DNA from: a virus
DNA length: 23,633 nt
IMG/VR virus record: IMGVR_UViG_3300036985_001460
Coordinates: 1-23,633 of that record
Reading direction: 5' to 3' (one strand)
The notes beneath the pieces were generated by a model. It had not been told where the DNA came from, made no database searches, and worked only from the letters and a program-made list of their open reading frames with translations. Positions 1-5,401 of the stretch are shown here, one piece after another; the stretch's first letter is position 1, and every line of letters starts with the position of its first letter. The position numbers and the translations under genes are program-made.

Positions 1-161
1 TTGCCTGTCATGTTAATGTAGAGCGCACGTCCAGCGCCAAGGCCAGCAACACGCACAGGAACAGGGACTGCCCAGTAGCCATTACATAACCAAGCTAAGC
101 CAGTGCTGTCATGCATAAGCACAACACGGCAAGATTTTTTAGTGAGTTTAGAGAATTTCAT
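1..161 (-). CDS. Small hypothetical protein, cut by left window edge
   Basis: A leftward ORF starting with ATG at 161-159 runs off the window after 53 codons without a stop, so only the N-terminus is visible (begins MKFSKLTKKSC). The ATG is preceded by an AAGAGGG Shine-Dalgarno-like stretch at good spacing, and the gene overlaps the end of the preceding 49-aa ORF by 14 bases, as expected for translational coupling in this cluster. The visible part begins with a basic segment, then a stretch rich in Trp, Val, Pro and Gly. I recognise no family. Its place at the end of a row of small leftward genes after the ArdA-like gene suggests an early accessory role, which is inference only. Confidence 0.55.
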   Translation of the reverse strand, partial: MKFSKLTKKSCRVVLMHDSTGLAWLCNGYWAVPVPVRVAGLGAGRALYINMTG

Positions 162-297
162 AATGCCCTCTTTTAATTGGTTCATTTGTGGTGGTTGCGT
201 TGTTTGTTAACTGCCCAGCCGGCACAGGCACTACTTGCGGCAATGGTAGCACAGCAAAGCCGCCGCATGATAGATGCTCAATTGTGTTATTCATCAT
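148..297 (-). CDS. 49-aa hypothetical protein
   Basis: This is a short leftward ORF beginning with two consecutive ATG codons (297-292) and ending at TAA 150-148, inside the start of the next gene. An AAAGGGG ribosome binding site lies just upstream, and the start is about 8 bases after the stop of the 68-aa gene. The product begins MMNNTIEHLSC, has a hydrophobic Pro/Val-rich middle and a Thr/Asn-rich C-terminal part, and matches no family I know. Spacing, ribosome site and overlap with the following gene support it being translated; its small size keeps confidence moderate. The first or second ATG could be used. Confidence 0.5.
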   Translation of the reverse strand: MMNNTIEHLSCGGFAVLPLPQVVPVPAGQLTNNATTTNEPIKRGHYEIL

Positions 298-305
298 TTG
301 CCCCT

Positions 306-512
306 TTAATCTTTTGATGCGTATGCTCTTATGGTGCCATCACTCATTACTATACAACTGCCATCGGCATAACAAAAAGTAGTAGCCTCTTGGTCAACGT
401 CAAGCTCTGCTGCTGTGTGCCTGTCCTCGTCAATAATAGCCGCTTGCAAGTCGCCCCCCTCCAAACCTTCCATGTTTTTGTAAAAATGTAAAATGTCTTG
501 TGCTATGCTCAT
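306..512 (-). CDS. 68-aa acidic hypothetical protein
   Basis: A leftward ORF starts with ATG at 512-510, preceded by GGGGTAGGAC, a good ribosome binding site formed partly by the end of the upstream 43-aa ORF (stop at 518-516). The product is strongly acidic: about 14 Asp/Glu against 4 Lys/Arg in 68 residues, with a DEDR cluster near residue 29. No family is recognised. Two genes downstream of an ArdA-like DNA-mimic protein, such an acidic small protein could be another inhibitor of a host DNA-binding enzyme, but nothing in the sequence proves that. It lies in a four-gene coupled cluster and is probably co-transcribed with ardA. Confidence 0.6.
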   Translation of the reverse strand: MSIAQDILHFYKNMEGLEGGDLQAAIIDEDRHTAAELDVDQEATTFCYADGSCIVMSDGTIRAYASKD

Positions 513-515
513 GTC

Positions 516-647
516 CTACCCCTTAGCCATCATTGATCTAAATACGCCAGCATACAATCTAATCCACTCTAATCCGCCATCCTCTAACTCTTTGCCATGC
601 TTGTTGCACCAAGTAGCCATTAGCATCATCTGTACTTTGTTAATCAT
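516..647 (-). CDS. 43-aa hypothetical protein
   Basis: This small leftward ORF fills the gap between the ArdA-like gene (stop 658-656) and the 68-aa gene (start 512). ATG at 647-645 lies 8 bases after the ardA stop, and an AGGCGG ribosome binding site overlaps that stop codon. The stop is TAG at 518-516. The product (MINKVQMMLMATW...) is rich in Met and amphipathic, with a charged centre around residues 16-24, and has no recognised relatives. Its precise fit between two genes with coupled spacing is the main evidence that it is real. Confidence 0.5.
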   Translation of the reverse strand: MINKVQMMLMATWCNKHGKELEDGGLEWIRLYAGVFRSMMAKG

Positions 648-655
648 AAAGCCGC

Positions 656-1204
656 CTATAAATCGTTTGCATTAGTAATTAGATAGCCGTTTAATTTAAC
701 AACTGCACCCTCGAGCACTAAATCTCGCCCAAATGCGCGGTAGTCTAGATTTAGATAGCCGTTTAATTTAACAACTGCACCCTCGAGCACTAAATCTCGC
801 CCAAATGCGCGGTAGTCTAGATAGTGCAACAGAGGCTCCGGTATACCATAGCAATCAGTCATTAGGCCATAAGCATAGTCATCTAAGCTCTCAGACGACA
901 CACAAACATCGTCATAGCTATCTATTGCTGCCTGTATGCCTTTACCACAATCGAGCAAAAACTCGACCGCTGTTAACTGTTCCTCATCCATGCCGTCTAA
1001 TACTTCAGCAATCTCAAAAGACTCTTCAATGTTAGTCTGATTGACTTTCATGCCAGCAAAAATAACACCATCAAAATCAGCATCAAGTAAGCCTATCTCG
1101 TATCCTTCTGCCCCTGATGCTATTACGCCAGCTTCATACTCGGCCAAGTTAGAAAACTGAAAGCCTTTGTAATCGCCATTATATGGTTGTGCGTATAGTT
1201 TCAT
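656..1204 (-). CDS. ardA: ArdA-like antirestriction protein with duplicated C-terminal segment
   Basis: ArdA proteins are acidic dimers that mimic DNA and block type I restriction-modification enzymes; phages and plasmids make them early after entry. This 182-aa product has about 33 Asp/Glu against 10 Lys/Arg. It carries the C-terminal signature region typical of the family, IPEPLLHYLDYRAFGRDL at residues 121-138, equivalent to the usual '(I/L)PE...Y(I/F)DYEAxARDL' motif. The motif region occurs twice: residues 129-151 are repeated exactly at 153-175 because of a perfect 72-bp DNA duplication (679-822). Without it the protein would be 158 aa, near the usual size of about 165. ATG at 1204-1202 follows an AGGAGATAAAAG ribosome site. 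It is the first gene of the leftward cluster. Family assignment is from remembered motifs, not a search. Confidence 0.82.
   Translation of the reverse strand: MKLYAQPYNGDYKGFQFSNLAEYEAGVIASGAEGYEIGLLDADFDGVIFAGMKVNQTNIEESFEIAEVLDGMDEEQLTAVEFLLDCGKGIQAAIDSYDDVCVSSESLDDYAYGLMTDCYGIPEPLLHYLDYRAFGRDLVLEGAVVKLNGYLNLDYRAFGRDLVLEGAVVKLNGYLITNANDL
679..822. repeat. Perfect 72-bp tandem duplication inside ardA
   Basis: Bases 679-750 and 751-822 are identical over all 72 positions and directly adjacent. The length is a multiple of three, so the reading frame of the ArdA-like gene is kept and 24 codons are repeated. TAGAT occurs at both ends of each copy, a short homology that could help slippage. Zero divergence, including at synonymous sites, implies either a very recent event or an assembly artefact. 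Confidence 0.97.
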
Positions 1205-1251
1205 CTTTTATCTCCTAGCCAGTTAATTATCAATCCCCTCTGCATGTATTA

Positions 1252-1281
1252 ACTATAGTACCTAACCAACCAAACACGCAA
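1252..1281 (-). promoter_or_regulatory. Candidate sigma70-type promoter for the ardA cluster
   Basis: On the minus strand TTGCGT (1281-1276) lies 18 bases upstream of TATAGT (1257-1252), a 5/6 match to the -10 consensus with a weak -35. Transcription would start near 1245, giving a leader of about 40 bases before the ardA start codon. The phased TGTAA repeats lie immediately upstream, where activators or repressors commonly bind. Assigned by eye; moderate to low confidence. Confidence 0.4.
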
Positions 1282-1290
1282 GCATATAAT

Positions 1291-1330
1291 TGTAAAGAAA
1301 AGTAAGGAAGTGTAATAAAGTGTAACCAAT
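1291..1330. repeat. Four 10-bp phased TGTAA-type repeats
   Basis: Four consecutive decamers begin TGTAA, AGTAA, TGTAA, TGTAA at 1291, 1301, 1311 and 1321, consensus (T/A)GTAAnnAAg. The 10-bp spacing places every copy on one face of the helix, and the runs of A are phased too, which favours DNA bending. The array lies in the divergent region between the leftward ardA cluster and the rightward 56-aa ORF. It could be an operator, an iteron set, or a bent upstream element; the sequence does not decide between these. Confidence 0.6.
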
Positions 1331-1412
1331 GCACTATGCAACTTGCAATACTGCCAAGCTATACAATACTTAAGTAAGACCAGCAATTATGATAGATATA
1401 AGGCAGTAAGCA

Positions 1413-1583
1413 ATGCAACTGATAAAAAGACTACTAGACAACATGGCACTACATGCAGCCAAAGAGGATGTAATCGAGGCACAAGCGCTAATACAAGCCA
1501 GGCTAGCGCATAAGCATGGCCTAGCAAGTACGCAAGAAATTGACTTAATCTGCGCGGCAGTCATTGCGTCTGCAATGACTTAA
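1413..1583 (+). CDS. 56-aa hypothetical protein
   Basis: A rightward ORF from ATG 1413 to TAA 1583 encodes a 56-aa product beginning MQLIKRLLDN. It has regular charged/hydrophobic alternation, consistent with amphipathic helices at residues 2-35, and a hydrophobic Ala-rich C-terminus. AAGG at 1400-1403 lies 9 bases before the start, a modest ribosome site. An in-frame TAA at 1407-1409 separates it from an upstream six-codon mini-ORF starting at 1389. No family is recognised. Its protein-like composition contrasts with the Cys- and Pro-rich nonsense read from other frames here. It is the only plausible gene between the leftward cluster and the late operon. Confidence 0.45.
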   Translation: MQLIKRLLDNMALHAAKEDVIEAQALIQARLAHKHGLASTQEIDLICAAVIASAMT

Positions 1584-1585
1584 GA

Positions 1586-1615
1586 GCCAGCCACGAGCAG
1601 GCCAGCCACTAGCAG
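1586..1615. repeat. 15-bp tandem repeat, two copies
   Basis: GCCAGCCACGAGCAG at 1586-1600 is followed directly by GCCAGCCACTAGCAG at 1601-1615, with one mismatch. It opens the non-coding region directly after the 56-aa ORF. Confidence 0.8.
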
Positions 1616-1675
1616 GCAGTGTGCAAAGCAAATCAAAGCAAAGCGCATAGCTCTGACTGCCAACCTAAGCATAAG

Positions 1676-1701
1676 GCCAAAGCGGTAAGGGTACCGCTGG
1701 C
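1676..1701. other. Stable hairpin
   Basis: AGCGGTA (1681-1687) and TACCGCT (1692-1698) form a 7-bp stem with loop AGGG. GCC (1676-1678) pairs with GGC (1699-1701) across an AA bulge, giving about 10 pairs. There is no T-run after it, so it is not a terminator. It may be part of a structured RNA or a protein-binding palindrome. Confidence 0.6.
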
Positions 1702-1840
1702 TATAGAGTGCAGAGTACACAGAGAGTGCAGGCCACTGCCTTACCTTAAGCGTGCTTTAGCCCTGCCTGCTCTACCTGCCTGCCTGCCACAACCAGCAGT
1801 TAGCGCCAGCAAAGGCCAGCAATTCTACTGCTTTTGGCAA

Positions 1841-1876
1841 GGGGCCAGCAGGGGGCGCAGGGGGTGCTTGCTTGGG
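1841..1876 (+). other. G-rich cluster, possible G-quadruplex
   Basis: Four G-runs occur on the plus strand: 1841-1844, 1851-1855, 1860-1864 and 1874-1876, separated by 6, 4 and 9 bases. This is close to the standard quadruplex pattern, though the last loop exceeds the usual limit of 7. It is conspicuous in an otherwise AT-leaning genome. Confidence 0.45.
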
Positions 1877-1930
1877 TGCACTGCAACTCGAAAATCTCGC
1901 CAGCAAATTTTTCCCAAGGAAAAACAAGGC

Positions 1931-2019
1931 CTTGCCTGCTGCCAGAGGTAAGCATGCTTGGTGTGCCTTGGCTGGTTAGCCTGTAGCCTAAGGTGTGCTG
2001 CCTAAGTGTGGCAGGCAAG
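1931..2019. other. Nested inverted repeats, possible structured RNA
   Basis: CTTGCCTGC (1931-1939) is the exact complement of GCAGGCAAG (2011-2019), enclosing a second stem. In that stem CCTTGGCT (1966-1973) pairs with AGCC-T-AAGG (1985-1993) with one bulged base. A 10-bp DNA palindrome, AAGCATGCTT, lies at 1950-1959. The nested pairing suggests a branched RNA or cruciform; no known RNA family is recognised. Confidence 0.45.
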
Positions 2020-2037
2020 TTGCTGCTCAAATGTAGC

Positions 2038-2066
2038 TTTACAGCAGCTTTATTTTGTGCTAGTAT
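2038..2066 (+). promoter_or_regulatory. Candidate late promoter, extended -10
   Basis: TTTACA (2038-2043, 5/6 match to the -35 consensus), a 17-base spacer and TAGTAT (2061-2066) preceded by TGC, the extended -10 signature, form the best sigma70-type promoter seen in the window. Initiation is expected near 2073. It points at the late operon, but two hairpins and a terminator lie between it and the first gene. AACAAT at 2079-2084 resembles the -10-like pause element found downstream of lambda pR'. Confidence 0.55.
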
Positions 2067-2132
2067 GCTTGGTAGGCTAACAATAATAATAAAGCCATGT
2101 AGTAGCTTGCCATTTAGCATGCCTGCTGCCTT

Positions 2133-2153
2133 GTAACAGTACCCTACTGTTAC
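2133..2153. other. Perfect 9-bp hairpin
   Basis: GTAACAGTA (2133-2141) and TACTGTTAC (2145-2153) are exact complements around a CCC loop. Only six bases separate it from the terminator hairpin that follows, so the two would stack as tandem hairpins in RNA. Confidence 0.75.
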
Positions 2154-2159
2154 TGCCTA

Positions 2160-2197
2160 CAGCCTTACTGTCCCTCCCAGTAAGGCTGCCTTTTATT
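2160..2197 (+). terminator. Rho-independent terminator
   Basis: CAGCCTTACTG (2160-2170) pairs perfectly with CAGTAAGGCTG (2178-2188), an 11-bp stem with a 7-base loop, followed by CC and TTTTATT (2191-2197). The T-run lies on the plus side only, so it stops rightward transcription just before the tailspike gene. Confidence 0.85.
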
Positions 2198-2221
2198 CTG
2201 CTCCCACTAACAGGTATGGTA

Positions 2222-4393
2222 ATGGCCAAAACTACTCTTACAGACGAATCTAGTGGCTTTCAAACCACAACACAAAGAAATGCCAACTATACTGCTATTG
2301 AAAATGCTTTCGAGAACACCCTGTCTAGGGATGGGACTGGCCCTAATGCTATGGGCGCTAACTTTGACATGAACAGCTACCGCATTATAAACCTGCCTGC
2401 ACCTGTTGCTAACAGTGATGCTGCTAGGTGGATTGATGTGGCAGCTGCTATAGGCTTAAGTACAGCTGTACCTAACCAGACTGGTAATGGTGGGAGGGTA
2501 TTAACGACTAATGGCACTGCAATGACTTGGCAGAATGCCCCTGTTGCTGTTGATACAGTAGCAGATATGAAAGCCCTTACTGGCCTTGTGAATGGCGCTT
2601 ACGTGTACTGTGGCGGTTATTATGCTAAAGGGGACAAAGGGGCTGGGACTTTCTATTATAACAGCGCTAGTGCTGCTACAGCGGATAATGGCAAGTACAT
2701 TACACCTAATACCATGGCTGGTAGGTTTGTACGTATTATAACAAGTATGTATATACCGCAGATGTTTGGTGCTAAGGGTGACGGGGTTACAGATGACACT
2801 GTTGCAATACAGAACTGCTGTAACGCTGCAAACCCAGGCTACGCCAATAACGGCTTTAGCGCTTCTTTCAGCGTAGACTACATCCACTTCCCCGCTGGTA
2901 TTTACCGTACCACTGGCACAATTACTGTATATGGCTCTCACACTGTAACAGGTGAAAGGGCTAGCTTTAAGCCTGATGCAGGTGTTACCGTCATTACAGT
3001 AGCCAGCGCATACCAGAATAGGTTTGATAATTTGGTATTTATTGGTGGCGCTAAAGCCTTATATATTGATACGGGCAACGTGGATACATCTACAATCACG
3101 ATTGAAAACTGTGAATTCCAAGACCAGACTGTTGCACACATAGAGACGTCTGCTGCCAGTGCATCTACACTCATGCGCATGAGTCACTGTAAGCTATACA
3201 GTAACAGTTCAAACGCTACATTTATCGGTGTTGACCTTAAGGGTGGCTCATTGCACCTCACAGCATGCTGGATGACTACAGCTCAGACTGGTTTCCGAAA
3301 TGGTGACGGTGTGACTGGGCAAGGGGGAAATTTAATACTCGACAACCTGTTTGGTGTGCCTAGATACGCTGGCAATGGTGGTGTGACCTGGATTAATAAC
3401 ACCTGCAACGTGGAAATGCGTAGTTGCCGCTTTGGTGGTGAAGGTGATGGGCTTATTATGACATGTAACCCGCCTGTAACAGCCACTGGCACCTATGTTA
3501 TCATTGACAAGTGTGCGCTATTCCCTGGTGACCAACCGTTGGTTTCTTTCAACTACATGCCGAATGATTTTCAGTTTACCAACAATCTAGGCTCTGACTC
3601 TGGTTGGGACAAGGGCTTCCTGTTTAATGCAGGCTCTACTACGACGTTCGGTCCTATTAGAGGCTCTCACAACACATTTATTGTCAGGGACAACTCGCCC
3701 ACTTCAGCACCCAATTACCAAGGCTCTACTGAAGGTATGTCTAAGACGCATGCCCTTAATAATGAGCATGTAAAGCCGTCTAACACCCTTTTTACAGCTG
3801 ACAAAGTAGCCCAGTACATAACGAATGGTGGTGGGGGTTGGAGTGGTAATAATTCTAATGTCACTGTTACCACGCCTATTACTAACGGTTTTGGTGCTGC
3901 TGTAAGAGCTATAACAGGGTCTTCTGCTTCTTATAACGGCGCATTCTCTGAAACATACACAACTGGGCTAAACGGCTTAGGTACCGGTATGTACACTGTA
4001 GTTGTGAATGTTAACATTACTACTCAACATATCACCTCAGTTAATTTATACGCTGGTACTAATGAGAAAGGGTTTAAATTAGGTAAAGGTCGCCATGTAA
4101 TTTGCTTACCTACTTACTACGTAGCTGGTACAGATGCCCAACTTACAGGCTATGGTTGTTACAATATGTCTAATGCGCAAGTGGCGGCTTTTGGGCCTTT
4201 GCGTGTATTTGCTGGTCTAGTGGAAGTTAAAACTGAGAATACTATTGTCTATGGGAGTGCAGCCCCAATTACTTTACGTTGGGAACTAGGCGATAGAGTG
4301 ATCAATTCAGCACCTACTGTGGGACAGCCTAAATCTTGGGTATGTAGTACAGCTGGCGTGCCGGGTACTTGGACGAGTGAAGGGAATTTATAG
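2222..4393 (+). CDS. Tailspike protein, pectate-lyase-type beta-helix
   Basis: This is the receptor-binding and probably polysaccharide-cleaving spike of the tail. Residues 1-75 form a virion-attachment head common in marine and environmental podoviruses (TTLTDESSGF, then TLSRDGTGPNAMGANFDMNS). Residues ~108-175 look like the neck found ahead of spike beta-helices. FGAKGDGVTDDTVAIQ at about residues 182-197 is the classic opening of the Pectate_lyase_3 right-handed beta-helix, which continues to about residue 500. The last 200 residues look like a separate beta-rich C-terminal domain. ATG 2216 is possible, but AGGT (2212-2215) abuts it; the second ATG at 2222 has proper spacing, so I use that (723 aa). 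It is the first late gene, just after the terminator. Confidence 0.88.
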   Translation: MAKTTLTDESSGFQTTTQRNANYTAIENAFENTLSRDGTGPNAMGANFDMNSYRIINLPAPVANSDAARWIDVAAAIGLSTAVPNQTGNGGRVLTTNGTAMTWQNAPVAVDTVADMKALTGLVNGAYVYCGGYYAKGDKGAGTFYYNSASAATADNGKYITPNTMAGRFVRIITSMYIPQMFGAKGDGVTDDTVAIQNCCNAANPGYANNGFSASFSVDYIHFPAGIYRTTGTITVYGSHTVTGERASFKPDAGVTVITVASAYQNRFDNLVFIGGAKALYIDTGNVDTSTITIENCEFQDQTVAHIETSAASASTLMRMSHCKLYSNSSNATFIGVDLKGGSLHLTACWMTTAQTGFRNGDGVTGQGGNLILDNLFGVPRYAGNGGVTWINNTCNVEMRSCRFGGEGDGLIMTCNPPVTATGTYVIIDKCALFPGDQPLVSFNYMPNDFQFTNNLGSDSGWDKGFLFNAGSTTTFGPIRGSHNTFIVRDNSPTSAPNYQGSTEGMSKTHALNNEHVKPSNTLFTADKVAQYITNGGGGWSGNNSNVTVTTPITNGFGAAVRAITGSSASYNGAFSETYTTGLNGLGTGMYTVVVNVNITTQHITSVNLYAGTNEKGFKLGKGRHVICLPTYYVAGTDAQLTGYGCYNMSNAQVAAFGPLRVFAGLVEVKTENTIVYGSAAPITLRWELGDRVINSAPTVGQPKSWVCSTAGVPGTWTSEGNL

Positions 4394-4401
4394 GGGGTTT
4401 T

Positions 4402-4797
4402 GTGGAGAATTTACTTGTTGATGTATTGAAAGGTGGTAGTCTATTTGGTGCCGCTGCTGTTGTTGTGCTTGCAAGCTTTACTTCTCGCCTTATTTACTCA
4501 TTGTATAAAGGGGAAAGGTCAAAGATTGACAGGTCAATTAAGGTAGCATTAGAGGACCAAAAGTTACTTAATAAAGAAATTGAAGGTTTAATTGCCATGT
4601 CCAGTGATAACAAACAAGCTATAAGCATACTACTGTCTAAATATGAACAACTAAAGGAAGACCAAGCTGGTTTACAAGCAAGGATTACTCTGTTAGACAA
4701 CAGGGTATCAGAGCTAGGCAAGGACATGCATACAGGCTTTTCTGATATAAAGACCTTACTTATACAGTTATTTGGGCAGAGGCGTAAAGATGGGTGA
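4402..4797 (+). CDS. Single-helix membrane protein with coiled coil, possible holin-like lysis protein
   Basis: This 131-aa protein starts with GTG at 4402, well placed after AGGGGG (4392-4396); no closer ATG exists. Residues ~13-34 are a hydrophobic membrane helix (LFGAAAVVVLASF), followed by a basic stretch (KGERSKIDR) and a long charged coiled-coil-like region to about residue 110. It lies between the tail fibre and small terminase genes, exactly where T7 has its type II holin (gene 17.5). A lysis role is therefore plausible from position. The basic residues after the helix favour a cytoplasmic C-terminus, which argues against an Rz-type inner spanin. Function is inferred, not shown; the family is not recognised with certainty. 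Confidence 0.65.
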   Translation: MENLLVDVLKGGSLFGAAAVVVLASFTSRLIYSLYKGERSKIDRSIKVALEDQKLLNKEIEGLIAMSSDNKQAISILLSKYEQLKEDQAGLQARITLLDNRVSELGKDMHTGFSDIKTLLIQLFGQRRKDG

Positions 4798-5401
4798 TTT
4801 TAAGAATGCAGACGCTTTAATCCCTGAAGATTTTATCCTAGAGCATGACATGAAGGGTACGGCAGAGTACGCTATAGCTGACTATAGCAGGAAGCCTACC
4901 AGGGCTTTGTTCTATGAATTCAAAAACCCTGCCTTAGAACCTACCTATACGGTACATTTTCAAGACAGGCGTGTTGGTGACAAGCTTTATAAGTCTATGC
5001 GTTTGGTTTACATAAACACCTGTGACCCTACTGAATGGACTTTTGTACAGCAAGTTTGCCATGGCGACTGGGAGTATTGGAACCAGTTGCAGCGTGCTTT
5101 GAATAACTACATATTAAAGCCTAAAAAAGACAGCATTGAACGCTGGCGCAAAGAGATGGAAATGAAAATACGCAGCGACGCTCTGCTTGCTATACACAAA
5201 GACAGTATATCAGGCGGCATGTCTGCTATTAGCAGTGCTAAGTGGCTTGCAGAGGGCCGTTACAAGCTTAAGCCTACTACCAATAAAGCCAGGGAAGATG
5301 TGGTTGCACCTGCTGAGCAGGTAAGCAAGGAGCCTGATATTTATGCAGAAGACATTCAACGTATGGCGCAGTACAGTATAGATAATGCAATCATCCAATA
5401 A
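4790..5401 (+). CDS. Putative terminase small subunit
   Basis: The small terminase recognises viral DNA and delivers it to the large subunit for packaging. I call this from its place directly before terL and from general features: 203 aa, charged and largely helical, with a central basic segment (ILKPKKDSIERWRKEMEMKIR) that could form oligomerisation or DNA-contact helices. No helix-turn-helix is clear by eye. The start at ATG 4790 follows AGAGG (4778-4782) at 7 bases; an in-frame TTG at 4772 lacks a ribosome site and is less likely. The gene overlaps the preceding one by 8 bases and terL by 17. It could be another packaging accessory. Confidence 0.65.
   Translation: MGDFKNADALIPEDFILEHDMKGTAEYAIADYSRKPTRALFYEFKNPALEPTYTVHFQDRRVGDKLYKSMRLVYINTCDPTEWTFVQQVCHGDWEYWNQLQRALNNYILKPKKDSIERWRKEMEMKIRSDALLAIHKDSISGGMSAISSAKWLAEGRYKLKPTTNKAREDVVAPAEQVSKEPDIYAEDIQRMAQYSIDNAIIQ

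Larger units (their letters stand above)
2073..2197 (+). ncRNA. Putative small RNA or attenuated leader
   Basis: A transcript started at the promoter at 2038-2066 and stopped at the terminator at 2160-2197 would be about 125 nt. It contains no ORF with a ribosome site and carries two adjacent perfect hairpins (2133-2153 and 2160-2188). It may be a free-standing small RNA, or a leader terminated unless an antiterminator acts, as in the lambda pR'/tR' 6S RNA arrangement. The ends are inferred from promoter and terminator positions only. Confidence 0.4.
1584..2221. other. Structured non-coding region ahead of late operon
   Basis: I see no convincing gene in these 638 bases. The region is rich in short repeats and inverted repeats. 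There are two near-identical 15-mers at 1586-1615 and CAAAGCAAA twice at 1624-1642. A strong hairpin lies at 1676-1701, a G-rich run at 1841-1876 and TTTTTCC/GGAAAAA at 1908-1924. A two-stem structure spans 1931-2019. GCCTGCTGCC occurs at 1934 and again at 2121. The promoter, hairpin and terminator at 2038-2197 close the region. CCAGC recurs at least seven times on the plus strand. Such a region next to the terminase end of a phage genome could hold the replication origin, a packaging site, or small RNAs; which of these is unknown. Confidence 0.6.

Noticed and set aside
1252-1258. ACTATAG resembling the core of a T7-type phage polymerase promoter
   Set aside because: Only the core matches, no second copy was noticed in the late-operon gaps, and no phage RNA polymerase gene is in the window.
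1881-1910. TCGAAAATC-like stretch reminiscent of a tRNA T-arm
   Set aside because: No matching acceptor, D or anticodon arms could be paired; no tRNA is seen in the window.
1908-1924. TTTTTCC/GGAAAAA hairpin as a terminator
   Set aside because: The stem is short and A/T-rich with no T-run after it on either strand.
1619-1951. 110-codon plus-strand ORF with GTG start in the intergenic tract
   Set aside because: No ribosome site, Cys/Pro/Arg-rich random composition, and it runs across several hairpins and the G-rich cluster.
1800-2120. 106-codon minus-strand ORF with a signal-peptide-like start
   Set aside because: The hydrophobic start (MLNGKLLHGFIIIVSLPSILA) is suggestive, but the rest looks random. 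It is read antisense through the late promoter region and has no good ribosome site or neighbouring operon.
4772-4789. Upstream TTG start for the small terminase
   Set aside because: No ribosome site at the right spacing, while ATG 4790 has AGAGG 7 bases upstream.
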